Source of the DNA: Allacma fusca
Lineage: Eukaryota; Arthropoda; Collembola; Symphypleona; Sminthuridae
Reading direction: 5' to 3'
Assembly: GCA_947179485.1 (NCBI GenBank)
Contig: OX359245.1
Span: 5,871,001 to 5,935,000 of the forward strand
Length of the DNA stretch: 64,000 nt
The notes under the pieces are model-generated. The model saw nothing but the letters and a program-made list of their open reading frames with translations, did no database searches and was not told the DNA's origin. Positions 1-10,063 of the stretch are shown piece by piece (position 1 is the stretch's first letter; each line of letters opens with the position of its first letter). The position numbers and the translations under genes were made by a program.

Positions 1-746
1 GCAAGAAGCAGTGCTTTCATAAACTTTACTTAAAATTAGGCTAATAAATACAATGATGGCATTTATTTTGATTTCAGGATTTTTATCAAATTAGAATTAT
101 TAGTATCACTTAGCCATTTTAAATTGAGTGTTAGAATGAAATACTTTTGATTTGTATTAAGCATAATTACAAATGCAACTGTTTCTAAATTATCCTTATT
201 ATTTTAGTACAGGAAAAACTCGATATAACAGATTTCCAGGGGACCGGTAAAATTTGTCCGCTTTAAAAAATGTCTGTTGTATGCATGTAATGGATAAAAT
301 TGTTATATAATTTCTTTATATTACAAACAAGCCTGGTTATTCAAACCAACTTAACTTCTTAGAATTACAACTTGCAAATACCTGACTAATAATATAATAA
401 TTAATCGAGTAGAAACATGGAATTGAGTAAATATAGACGTGCAATAATTATTATACTTCGACACACAGAAACTTAGTGATTGGTTGCTGAACTAGAACAG
501 AGTTAGTCAACTGTTCCGAAATGCACATAACCGTACTATTCTAGCATTTGGGTCAATTGTTAGGGGATCACTTAAAAATTTGTTCCAAATATCATTCACT
601 CTGGGTTAGGATAGAGCGCTTGTTTTAGAGATCCCACTTTGAATTTCAAAAATATTAAGCACCTTTTCGCCTAAATTTAATTTTCTCGGACATTTTAACA
701 CGGTGAACGAATTCCAAGATATAAATCTAAACTAATGTATGTACTA

Positions 747-932
747 CAGTAAAATCTCTTTATAACGGCCGCTTTATAACGGAATTCTCATTATACCGGA
801 CACATTTGTTCATCCCCACCAAAAGTAGTTGCGTAAGACTATAATGTCCGTTATAATCATATAACGAAATACTGTTTATACCGGACAAAAATCCAAGCTC
901 CCTTGCTATTCCGTCATAAACAGATTTCACTG
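747..932. mobile_element. pogo-like MITE with TA target duplication
   Basis: A 186-bp element whose 22-bp terminal inverted repeats start CAGT and match at 19 of 22 positions. It is flanked on both sides by TA (745-746 and 933-934). Internal copies of the TTATAACGG motif repeat the terminal motif. It has no coding capacity, and a reading frame crossing it on the minus strand is fortuitous. Termini and target site fit the pogo/Tigger branch of Tc1/mariner. Confidence 0.75.
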
Positions 933-1291
933 TACAACGATGCGGTCTCAACATGACTCTTCGTGGTACCAGGGGTCGGATGTTTGTAAATCTCCCTGGA
1001 AGATCATTTCTGAATTTCCCTGCTGACTATTATCTCCTTGCTGATAGGTCCTCAACGATTTCAAAAATCCCTGCTGAAAAAAAAGGTCAACGATTTTCAA
1101 AATCCCTGTTGGCAAAAGCAAAAAAAATCCCTTAAAAGACGTAAAATCGCTGCCAAATTAGGCAAATCAAGCCAAAAATCCCTGTTTGCTTAACAAATTT
1201 CCCTGAAACACGTCAAAAAAATTGAAAGCCCCCGCCAAAAGAAAAGAGCAACGATTTTAAAAATCCCTGTGCGTAAAAATAAAACCCTTCC
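933..1291. other. non-coding, degenerate AAATCCCTG reiterations
   Basis: About 360 bases with repeated variants of CAACGATTTNAAAATCCCTG roughly every 30-60 bases up to the LTR. It looks like a decayed short tandem repeat, perhaps the interior of the older element bracketing the retrotransposon. A 60-codon frame crosses it but mostly translates the repeat. Confidence 0.4.
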
Positions 1292-1295
1292 CTTG

Positions 1296-1598
1296 TGTCA
1301 GATATGACAATCCTATATTAACTTAATTTTAACTAAATCTAATTTATGGGCTCTTCTAAATATATGAAATGGGAAGTCTCCTAATATTTGCGATAGTTTT
1401 TAGGAGAATAAGAGCCATGTGTGTCACGTTTGAGATCCTTTTTAGTACTCCGCGTTTATTAATATATAAGTGATCCAGCGGACCTAGACCGGAGGTGGAA
1501 GATGATTGGAACTCCCAGTTCCAATAACCCCACTTCCCTTGACTATACATATAATAATATGGATGTACCCCATAAGGTTGTGAGATACCACTCTCACA
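1296..1598 (-). repeat. 3' LTR of the retrotransposon
   Basis: A 303-bp LTR. Read on the minus strand it starts TGTGAGAGTGG and ends ATATCTGACA. It differs from the other LTR at two positions (G/T in the ACTCCNCG context and A/G in the ATATGGNTG context). A minus-strand AATAAA (plus 1455-1460) is the likely polyadenylation signal and overlaps an AT-rich TATA-like stretch. Confidence 0.95.
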
Positions 1599-1611
1599 CT
1601 TTCCCCCCACC
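1599..1611 (-). other. polypurine tract
   Basis: On the minus strand GGTGGGGGGAAAG directly abuts the 5' edge of the 3' LTR, where plus-strand DNA synthesis is primed in LTR elements. An inverted copy of the same tract sits at 5718-5730. Confidence 0.85.
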
Positions 1612-1852
1612 AGGGGAATGAGTCGACCCCGACTCATGGCGGTGGAGATACAGACATGGGCATAAACAGATACAGATATGTATCAATATACATATAAAGG
1701 TAAATATAATCACAAAAAATGGGGCAATGGGCCACTAAATATTTGAAAACAAACAAAAATTGGAGGATATAATTTCAAAAAGAATGATAAAGAATTAATA
1801 TGTTCCCCTCAGATACAAAAGCTACAAAATTCACACATTACAACCTACAGAA

Positions 1853-2197
1853 TTACTCAAGATTCAACATGAAATGAGCCCGGTGACGTATAGAGCGTAG
1901 ACGATGGTAGATTTGACGTAATAAGATTAATTCTGCCCTGCGAGTCTGGACCTGAGATAATGAGATGATGAGTGTCTGCAAAGGCAGAAGTTGATCCGCA
2001 GGGGGAGAATGAGAAAAGGAAGTTGAATTCCCGGTTTGCCCCGACAAATAGGATCTTATGAGGTGTATGAATTCATCACATTGGGCTACGCACATAAACC
2101 ACTGGGTAGTAGTGATGAGATGATTCAAAATGTAGGTCTTGCTCTGGATCATCTCGACGTCAGCCTGTGTGAGGTGAGGGGGAGCCGTAGAAGCCAT
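1853..2197 (-). CDS. 114-aa retrotransposon accessory protein, copy 1
   Basis: Open frame with an ATG start, 114 residues, in the last internal position before the 3' LTR. The protein is mostly predicted helix, with a Ser/Pro-rich linker near residues 56-68 and an Arg-rich C-terminal third (residues 86-106). No signal peptide, membrane segment or known domain is visible and I do not recognise the family. Eight bases before the ATG there is a good acceptor (pyrimidine-rich tract ending TATTTCAG), which suggests expression from a spliced subgenomic RNA, as for env-position genes of other LTR elements. An identical copy lies at 5132-5476 on the other strand. Confidence 0.6.
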   Translation of the reverse strand: MASTAPPHLTQADVEMIQSKTYILNHLITTTQWFMCVAQCDEFIHLIRSYLSGQTGNSTSFSHSPPADQLLPLQTLIISLSQVQTRRAELILLRQIYHRLRSIRHRAHFMLNLE

Positions 2198-2365
2198 CTT
2201 CAGTCCTGAAATATAAGGAAAACATAAAATTAATTGACGAATAAATGTAACTAATTCCCTATAACACCAAAAATTAACACGAGCCCATGAATTACGAATG
2301 TGGGAGTAGTAAAAATAATGAAGTATAAGCAGCGGAGATTCGTTGATTCACCTACCCAAATAAAA

Positions 2366-2688
2366 TACAAATGTTCTCAAATATTAATGAGACTTGGCTG
2401 AGAAGTAACTAGATTAATTAGAGTAATAATAAGGGAACAGTAATGTATTGATACAAGGAGCTGTTGAAGAATGAGACGGTGGAAAGGGAGCAAGGTCTTA
2501 TATAGGCCCACAAAAATGACCACATATTAAGTTAAATTATTACAAAGGCAATAAACGTTTAGTGATTGTGTCCTAAACGTTAACAGGTTGACACAAAAAT
2601 AGGAATTAACTTGTAAGAGAAAGAGTTCAAAATGTTCAAGGATGAGGGGAGAGGGAGAAGGGAGAACAAAGTGACATGAGGAGGATCG
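2366..2688 (-). other. non-coding spacer between accessory frames
   Basis: About 320 AT-rich bases between the end of the BTB-like frame and the inverted arm. I see no frame or motif of note. Confidence 0.5.
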
Positions 2689-3770
2689 CTACTTTGGAGC
2701 AGAAGGGGAGGCGGAGTTATTTCCAGCAATAGTTAACCCCTGAAATGGATGCTCGGAAGCCAAGTAGTAGTTGATTCCTAACATGAGAAAACGTTCCTTT
2801 AGGAGAGTCAGCTGTGATGGAGGAACGGAGATTCGTCCGTCATACAGGAACGTCCATAATAGCTCCAATATGGCTGGATCACAATCTGGCCAATCCAATG
2901 TAGTTATGGGATCTTGTTCACGTTTTTGAAAATAGATGGCCATGGCTGTAGAGCTTGCCACAAGTACAAGCTTGTGGAATAATTTGAAATGTCCATGGGC
3001 CGCCGTAATCGTAATTTCCGGAGGCTGGTTACCCATCAAAGTGCGGAATGTAGGGCCGTTGTACCATGGCTCATTTAGAATAAATTGTGATGAGGGTGTC
3101 TGGATGGAGGGAACATCGGAAAATGAAGCAGCGAACAAATCCCGTGGAGATAGGTGAGAAGCTGCATGTTTCATTTTCGCCAATAATCTCTCAGCCTTAG
3201 CGATGTGGACTTGAACTTGCTCCAATTTCTCCTCAGTAGTACCAAGCGATGTTGAAGATGTGGAGATGTTTTTGGGGCATTCATTCAGTAAATGTTCCTT
3301 AGTGGCACAGGAGAAGCAAAAAGTGTCAGGGAGAGTATGAGGCTTCAATGTGAAGATTCTGGTTAAAATCAAGAATCTTGGCCATCCCGAATGAGGGGTG
3401 TGGTTGCGGAGGTTGTTTAAATCTTGGATCAAAGAGGCCGTAGTATACTCCTCGTCAATGGACACCGTGGTGCGGGTGTCAAAGATTTTGATTCCCAGCA
3501 AATGATGCGAATCAGAGTCTGTTAAGAGTAAATAATACTCAAACCATTCATTCCGGTAATCGTGGAGAAGAAGCTCTGTGGGAATCAAGGAAACTAGAGT
3601 ATCTTGAGTTTCTCGGAGAAGTCTTTGGAGTAGGGGGAATCGGTCGGTGAAAGTGTATGAGAAAAAACATCCTCCTTCCTAATGCGAGCTTCGATCTGGT
3701 CTCGTACGACCCGGTTACCGATTCTGGATGGCAAGATTTTCTTTCCCTTCCATAAAAGCTGTTGGGCCAT
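2689..3770 (-). CDS. accessory frame: CCHC zinc knuckle, coiled coil, BTB/POZ-like domain
   Basis: The main open frame runs 3679 to 2689 and has no early ATG. Counting 299 residues from a TTG at 3588, it has a knuckle C-x2-C-x4-H-x4-C (C91, C94, H99, C104), a likely coiled coil (about 117-143) and a BTB/POZ-like C-terminus (about 189-280). The BTB-like part shows the ITITAAHGHFKLFHKLVLVA start and the later ELLWTFLYDGRI and LGINYYL signatures. A separate ATG frame at 3770-3594 (58 codons), directly after an acceptor-like site (CTTTTGTAG), overlaps the main frame and would need a -1 shift to enter it. A six-T run lies in the overlap (3667-3662). This could be a coding break, slippage or an unrecognised intron. 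BTB domains mediate dimerisation and recruitment to CUL3 ligases or chromatin. That role here is inference. Confidence 0.55.
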
Positions 3771-4963
3771 AATTAATAGCTACAAAAGAATTAACAATTA
3801 AATTTTGCTTTGATAAGACCCTCGAAATCACTCCCAAAGTGTGCACCACTACATAATACACTATCTTTCTAAGCTGTGTATATTTTGTAAAAAATAACTT
3901 ACAATATGGGCGGCTGAACCAAACAGATTGAGAACAGATTCAAGTAGGAAGAAGTCCAAAGAGAATCAATGGATGACAGTAAGACTTATTAGGAGAGCAG
4001 AAAGAGACCTTCTAACTGGAGTTGGAGACCACGACTGAGGATGGATTTGAAGAGTGAGATATGGTTTTTGAACTTTAAGAATTTTGACCCCACAATTATC
4101 TCCCAAATGAAATAGCAGAGCTATTGAATAGTTTGAAAAATTTGAATTGTAAAATAAATTGGAGATGTTATTTGTGGGTCGTTTCGTCGTGGTCTCAAAG
4201 TAGCTGTAGGATTAAGATAAGAATTCTAAAGATTTTAACATATTTTAACTGGAGGGTCCTAACAGCCATTTTCAGGAATGTGGAAGTGAGTAGGTAGATA
4301 TGCATAGTGGTCTCATTCTAGTTCTCCATAACTTTTAACATGCCCATCACCAACGATTCTGGACTCTAAGCTTTAAGAAATTATGAAGAAAGGTAGGAGG
4401 CTATCTTCAAAAGGGAAATATTTAGAAAGGAAAGATAGTGTCAGAATCAGACATCGATTCTGACCCTTGATTCAGCCGTGTGTATTGGGCCCTAAATATG
4501 TGTAAGGAGTATTGGAAAGTGAATGTATAATTTGCGTGTGTTGTCTTATCACATTTAAATTTTAAATATTCCTACGATGGTATTTTACCCTCAATTGAAC
4601 TATCTCAAAAGTACCATTTGTCTTGGCAATTATTTAGCATACGTTTAATTATTCCCTGTAGTGTTATTCAGGAATTTTGGGATAAGGATTTGAGAGTAAG
4701 GAAAGTTAAATTTATTCCTGAGTCAACTTCTAAACAATATTCATAAAACGTCATTATTTATCCTGCATATAATGTCCAAGTCCTATTCCCGTGTCAACAG
4801 GCTTCCTTACTCCTTCAAAAACAACACAATTAATTACCTCAATTACTTGTGTAAGTGACCACCGAATCTCCGATTACCACACCATAAACCTGAGTAATAT
4901 TTTAACTGGCATATAAATAAATAAAGAACCAGGTGATACTCATAAAGGGTTTACCACCCCTTC
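3771..4963. other. non-coding interior of the inverted duplication
   Basis: About 1.2 kb between the BTB-like frame and the second inverted arm. It is AT-rich with short direct word repeats and no frame above about 50 codons that looks genuine. It is still inside the LTR element. Confidence 0.5.
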
Positions 4964-5737
4964 TTTTATTTGGGTAGGTGAATCAACGAATCTCCGCTGC
5001 TTATACTTCATTATTTTTACTACTCCCACATTCGTAATTCATGGGCTCGTGTTAATTTTTGGTGTTATAGGGAATTAGTTACATTTATTCGTCAATTAAT
5101 TTTATGTTTTCCTTATATTTCAGGACTGAAGATGGCTTCTACGGCTCCCCCTCACCTCACACAGGCTGACGTCGAGATGATCCAGAGCAAGACCTACATT
5201 TTGAATCATCTCATCACTACTACCCAGTGGTTTATGTGCGTAGCCCAATGTGATGAATTCATACACCTCATAAGATCCTATTTGTCGGGGCAAACCGGGA
5301 ATTCAACTTCCTTTTCTCATTCTCCCCCTGCGGATCAACTTCTGCCTTTGCAGACACTCATCATCTCATTATCTCAGGTCCAGACTCGCAGGGCAGAATT
5401 AATCTTATTACGTCAAATCTACCATCGTCTACGCTCTATACGTCACCGGGCTCATTTCATGTTGAATCTTGAGTAATTCTGTAGGTTGTAATGTGTGAAT
5501 TTTGTAGCTTTTGTATCTGAGGGGAACATATTAATTCTTTATCATTCTTTTTGAAATTATATCCTCCAATTTTTGTTTGTTTTCAAATATTTAGTGGCCC
5601 ATTGCCCCATTTTTTGTGATTATATTTACCTTTATATGTATATTGATACATATCTGTATCTGTTTATGCCCATGTCTGTATCTCCACCGCCATGAGTCGG
5701 GGTCGACTCATTCCCCTGGTGGGGGGAAAGTGTGAGA
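4964..5737 (+). repeat. 774-bp inverted duplication, internal arm
   Basis: Reverse complement of 1592-2365. The outer edge stops after TGTGAGA, the first 7 bases of the LTR, so this arm carries an inverted polypurine tract (5718-5730) in the middle of the element. The arm cuts off the 3' end of the long STP-rich frame, whose last nine codons and stop come from the arm. This suggests a strand switch during reverse transcription that started near the plus-strand primer site. Confidence 0.93.
5132..5476 (+). CDS. 114-aa retrotransposon accessory protein, inverted copy 2
   Basis: Identical in protein sequence to the ORF at 1853-2197 but on the opposite strand to every other gene of the element. 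The ATG and the TATTTCAG acceptor-like site are kept. Because it is antisense to the element's transcript it would be expressed only from an outside or antisense promoter. It is most simply a by-product of the inverted duplication. Confidence 0.5.
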   Translation: MASTAPPHLTQADVEMIQSKTYILNHLITTTQWFMCVAQCDEFIHLIRSYLSGQTGNSTSFSHSPPADQLLPLQTLIISLSQVQTRRAELILLRQIYHRLRSIRHRAHFMLNLE

Positions 5738-8700
5738 AGTCGTGGTAGACTTGGATGTTTCCTCATGATACCCCTTTATTTGAGCGTCCGTGGGAGTTGG
5801 GCAACTTCTGGAGCTCTTCTTAAATTCAGGAGGTGGAGTCTCGGCTATGGTCCTTGGAGGATTTTTAATAAACTCTGGGCCAACAGTAGGAAGTCTTCGC
5901 TTCCAAGATGTTGAGTCATCAGACTCCGCTGTCCTTCCCCCCGGCAATGGGCATTGACCGCCCCGGTCAATGGAAGGATTGATTGGTCCATCAGTAGGGA
6001 AATGCTGTATAAGAGGAAAAATATTATTATTTGTACTTTTTAATAAAGTATTTGTACCCTCTACCGCTGGCATCATAATTTTATGTGAAGCCGTTAAAGA
6101 GGAGTCAGAGGGAGTCAATGTTGGACTAGGAATATTAGTCCGTGATTGATTATATGTAGGGCTAGTTACTGTAACCCTATTTGGACTTACGGCTTGAGCG
6201 TAAGTCTTAATTAAATTATTATTTACAGGACTGATTTCAGTAGGAATCAGCGTAGATTTAGTATTTAGTACTTTAGAGGTACTAATAAATGAAGAAGCAC
6301 CTGCATGGAACTCAGGTGGCTTGGTGGAATGTGTAACAGAATCATGATCTGTTGTAACGGAACATACTGGCGATTGGGAGGATTTGCCAGTATTTAAAAT
6401 ATTAGAATATGGACTTACAGCCTTAGCATAAGTCATAACGGGAGAAGCGGACTTAAGAGTCGCTGGGACAGGACTTAATTTAGTATTAATAGTATGGGCG
6501 GGTTTAACAACCTCTGATATAGGGCTAACTGCCTGTGCATATGTTTTAACTGGGCTGGCGGATACTGTGTTTGCCATAATGGGACTTGACAACTGACTAT
6601 GAGACTGAATCGGTTCTAAAGTCTCAGAAATACTACTTGCTAAATTAGTGTTAACAGCTTTAAGTGCTGTACTAGGACTGACAACTTGAGCGTAAGTTTT
6701 GACGGGTGTCAGAGGCGTAGTTACAGGATTTACCGTCGGACGGGTAAACTGAGTGGGGTCATTGACTAATTGACCTGAGTTTAAGTTTTTGTCGGGACTT
6801 AAGAGGTTGTGAAATGTCCCGGGTGTACTTAAAAGTACAGGGGCACTTTTATTTAAATTTACAGGTTGTTGAGAGGAAATACTAGAGGCATTAGAGGCGG
6901 AGCGACTAAGAATGTCTGCATAAGAAATGCCTTTGACTACTAAAGAACCTGCTTTTTTATCGGGAGGAGTCTTAATGGGCGGAACTACAAATTCAGGACC
7001 TTGGAAAATGTTACAAGTCAACCTTTTTGTAATTGACTGAGAGGACTGATCCGTATCAGACCCGGGTGATTCTCGAAAGCGTTTACGGATTGTAATTTTA
7101 GACTTTCGTAATTGAACTGAGTCCTTAGACTCCGAAATTCGAGTAGGAGTGACAGTCATATTTGTGTTGACTCGGGCGGGTATATTCCCTTCAATGGATG
7201 GGAGATCTTGACGAGGTAATCTGTAAGGTGTCCAATCCATCTTGGGGGGAGTAATAAACGAATCTACGTTTGTTTCGCCTGAGTCAACAAAAACCTTTGG
7301 AACTGTCAGAGTGTCTGTAGGGCTCTGACGATTTACTGGGGATTTACCTACATCTGGAATAATAGGAGAGACATTTATTTCAGAGCTTTGACTTTGAGCA
7401 TTATTGTTAGATAAACTTAAAATATCCTGCGTAGAGGAATGAAATACGCGTGTCCCAGAGGTTGCGGGTAACACTTCAGGTGAGGACGTAGGAGTAATTA
7501 GCTCATTCTCCGATCCCAAAGCTGAGGTGAAGAAGTCCACAGTGGAATTAGAAGTACATTTCTCGGAGGTGGTGGACTGTGTAGGAGTATCCACCTTATT
7601 GGAAGGACATGTTGATTCCAATGGTTGAAGAAATTCCTCCGGAATTGGTATCACTTGTGGCTTCTGGAGTAGTATGACGTCAGCAGACTCCGGACTGGTA
7701 GGGATAATTTTGTAATCCACACTTGCAGGCTGGGGAGTCATATCTAAGGAAACGGAATTAAAGTTCTCAATCAAATTGGAGCATAAATTAGATGTAAACT
7801 CCGTACTAGTGTCTAGTGTAGATGCCTCCATTGCAGGATCAAATGGAGAAAAAATCTGAGAATTAATCACTGACGATAAATTCTCAAAAGAATTTTCATC
7901 GAAATCGCTCAGCCTAGCGGTTTTGGGGCAAGCTGGGGTTACGAAAGTAAAGGAGTCAGATGGTGATGTAATTACAATATGGGGACCTGGAGACGAAACC
8001 ATAAGTTCCGGTACTGTTAATTCCGGAGGACAAGGAAATATTGGATCATTACCTTGTACCTGTGAATTAACGGTGGTCACCTCTGATTTTGGAGGGGACA
8101 AGAATGGATTGGGCAATATCGATGAGAGTTCGATACTCTCAGAACTAGTAGAAGGTGAAATGACTTCCACGGTGGGTATTAGAAAATTAGTACCAGTTAA
8201 TGTACTACAATCCGTATTGGTCAAAATCTTTTCCGCCTCAAAATGGTGTACTATTAGGGGCAAAGCATCTCGAGATTGCTCACAATTATCAGATTCTAAG
8301 GATTCGTGCTCATTAGTTACAGGAGCACGGATACAAACGGGAGTTGGTGAAATAATTTTACTCTCTATGTTTTGTATAGGAAGGGGCGGAGTATCTCGAA
8401 GCCTCTCAGATATTACGGGAGTTAAAGATTCTAGCTCATTAACTATTGGAGTAGGGATACTAATGACAGTAGGAGAGATAGTGTTACTCTCCGTGACTTG
8501 TATAGGAATTGGCGTAGTTACTGGAAATCCTATGGACTTTATAGGTTTTAAATTTTCCGGTTCACTAATTAATGAAGTCGGAGTACAAACAGGAGTGGGA
8601 GAAATAATTTCTCTCTCAATAACTTCGGTTAGTTGAGGCGAAGCAACTGTTACTTCGGAGGTCAAAGCTGTGTGAGCATCGGGTTCAGTCGTAATTGTAA

Positions 8701-10063
8701 GCTGAGTATTAATGACTGGAGGAGAAATTATTTCTCTCTCAATAACTTCGGTTAGTTGAGGCGAAGCAACTGTTACTTCGGAGGTCAAAGCTGTGGGAGC
8801 ATCGGGTTCAGTCGTAATTGTAAGCTGAGTATTAATGACTGGAGGAGAAATTATTTCTCTCTCAATAACTTCGGTTAGTTGAGGCGAAGCAACTGTTACT
8901 TCGGAGGTCAAAGCTGTGTGAGCATCGGGTTCAGTCGTAATTGTAAGCTGAGTATTAATGACTGGAGGAGAAATTATTTCTCTCTCAATAACATGTGATA
9001 TTAGGGGTGATACAACATTAAGTACTTCAGACGTGATAGGAGCTACAATATCTAATACGTCGGGTATTGTAGTTCGAGTATTAACGTCAATAGGGGAAAT
9101 TATGGTTTTCTCAGTCTGTAGGGGCAAAGTGACATTGGGAAGCACTTTGGAATTTAACGTTATAGAAGTATCCTTTACACTAAGTATTTCCGTCAAAGGG
9201 ATTACAGCAGGAGCTTCAGTAGCACTAGGTGTACTGACTAATGTAGTCTGAGTGTTAGCAGGAGGAGAAATTATTTCTTCTCCAATGACGAGTGGTTGAT
9301 AAGGTAGAGCTACATTGGGAATTACATCCAAAATTCAAGTTTAGGAAATATCCTGTACATTGGGTATTTCAGTTAGATTAATGACTGCAGGACGAGAAAT
9401 AATTTCTTTCCTAATTATATGTGTATCGAGGGGAGAAGCATCATTTAGTACTTCCGGTATTGCAGAGGTTAATGTTTCCTGCTCTTTGGGTATATCTACA
9501 TCGCTAGATACTAATTGGGAATGAGGAAATAGTGTTTTCCTAACGTGAGCCGTGAGTTCATCAAAAAAGTTAGTAATGCTTTTTTGAGGAACTACTGACG
9601 ATTTAGAACTCTTTTGTAGAGTCTTATTAAAACGAAACTCCTCTGTGGGAAGCTCTAATGGTGTATTGAACATGGTGGGCTCTGTATTCAAAATGCTATC
9701 AGTGAAATTACCATTAGTAACATTATCCGAGGAATTATTAGGAGTCAAAAATGGCGGACTTGAGTCACCACTGGTATCATGATTCAAAGGATAATTATTT
9801 GATTCATCAAAAAGACGGGGCATTGTTTCGGGACTTATATTAGTCATAACAGAGTCTTCATTAGAATTACTAGGACTTGTTACAAAAATGAGTGGGTTCA
9901 CAAGAGAGTGTACAGAGTTAACACCATTAGGACATGACTTTGGAGAATTAATTGAAATTCCTGAGACTGCTATAGGTTCAGGGTCTGGTGGTAATAAGGG
10001 TGTTGGGGTTGGAGTTATTATCAGAGGAGCGGTCTCTTGAGCAACGTGCGAGACCTTAGATCG
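5708..10063 (-). CDS. long Ser/Thr/Pro-rich frame following pol, interrupted by stops
   Basis: From the pol stop (TAA, 10066-10064) the same frame stays open to 9344, meets TAA and TGA one codon apart (9343-9341 and 9337-9335), then continues to 5708. That gives about 1400 codons. The product is rich in Ser, Thr, Pro, Val and Ile, with many ISPP/ISPT motifs, four copies of a TYAQAVSP-type motif (coding roughly 6180-6710), a basic stretch (KSKITIRKRFRES) and three near-identical 41-residue repeats. No signal peptide or membrane helix is visible, so it is not an obvious envelope. Alignment to its own repeat units puts both stops at positions coding for ordinary residues elsewhere, which favours mutation over design. 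With no ATG near its start it may be a readthrough or spliced extension of pol. Confidence 0.6.
8601..8992 (-). repeat. 123-bp in-frame tandem repeats in the STP-rich frame
   Basis: Units start at 8601, 8724, 8847 and 8970, exactly 123 bases apart, and the last is partial. Each encodes 41 residues beginning REIISPPVINTQ. Units are almost identical (one unit has Pro where others have His), so the array expanded recently and without breaking the frame. Confidence 0.9.

Larger units (their letters stand above)
1592..2365 (-). repeat. 774-bp inverted duplication, LTR-proximal arm
   Basis: This segment is repeated as its reverse complement at 4964-5737. It takes in the first 7 bases of the LTR, the polypurine tract, the 114-aa ORF and its upstream splice-acceptor-like site. 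I found no mismatch in the stretches compared, and the two ORFs encode identical proteins. In the element's own direction this arm is in the expected place, so it is probably the parental copy. Confidence 0.93.

Noticed and set aside
7923..9251. Plus-strand frames of 237 and 97 codons
   Set aside because: Antisense to the STP-rich frame, sharing its repeats. No independent support.
5708..9901. Envelope glycoprotein in the post-pol position of the retrotransposon
   Set aside because: No signal peptide, membrane helix, cleavage site or cysteine pattern; composition is STP-rich and partly basic.
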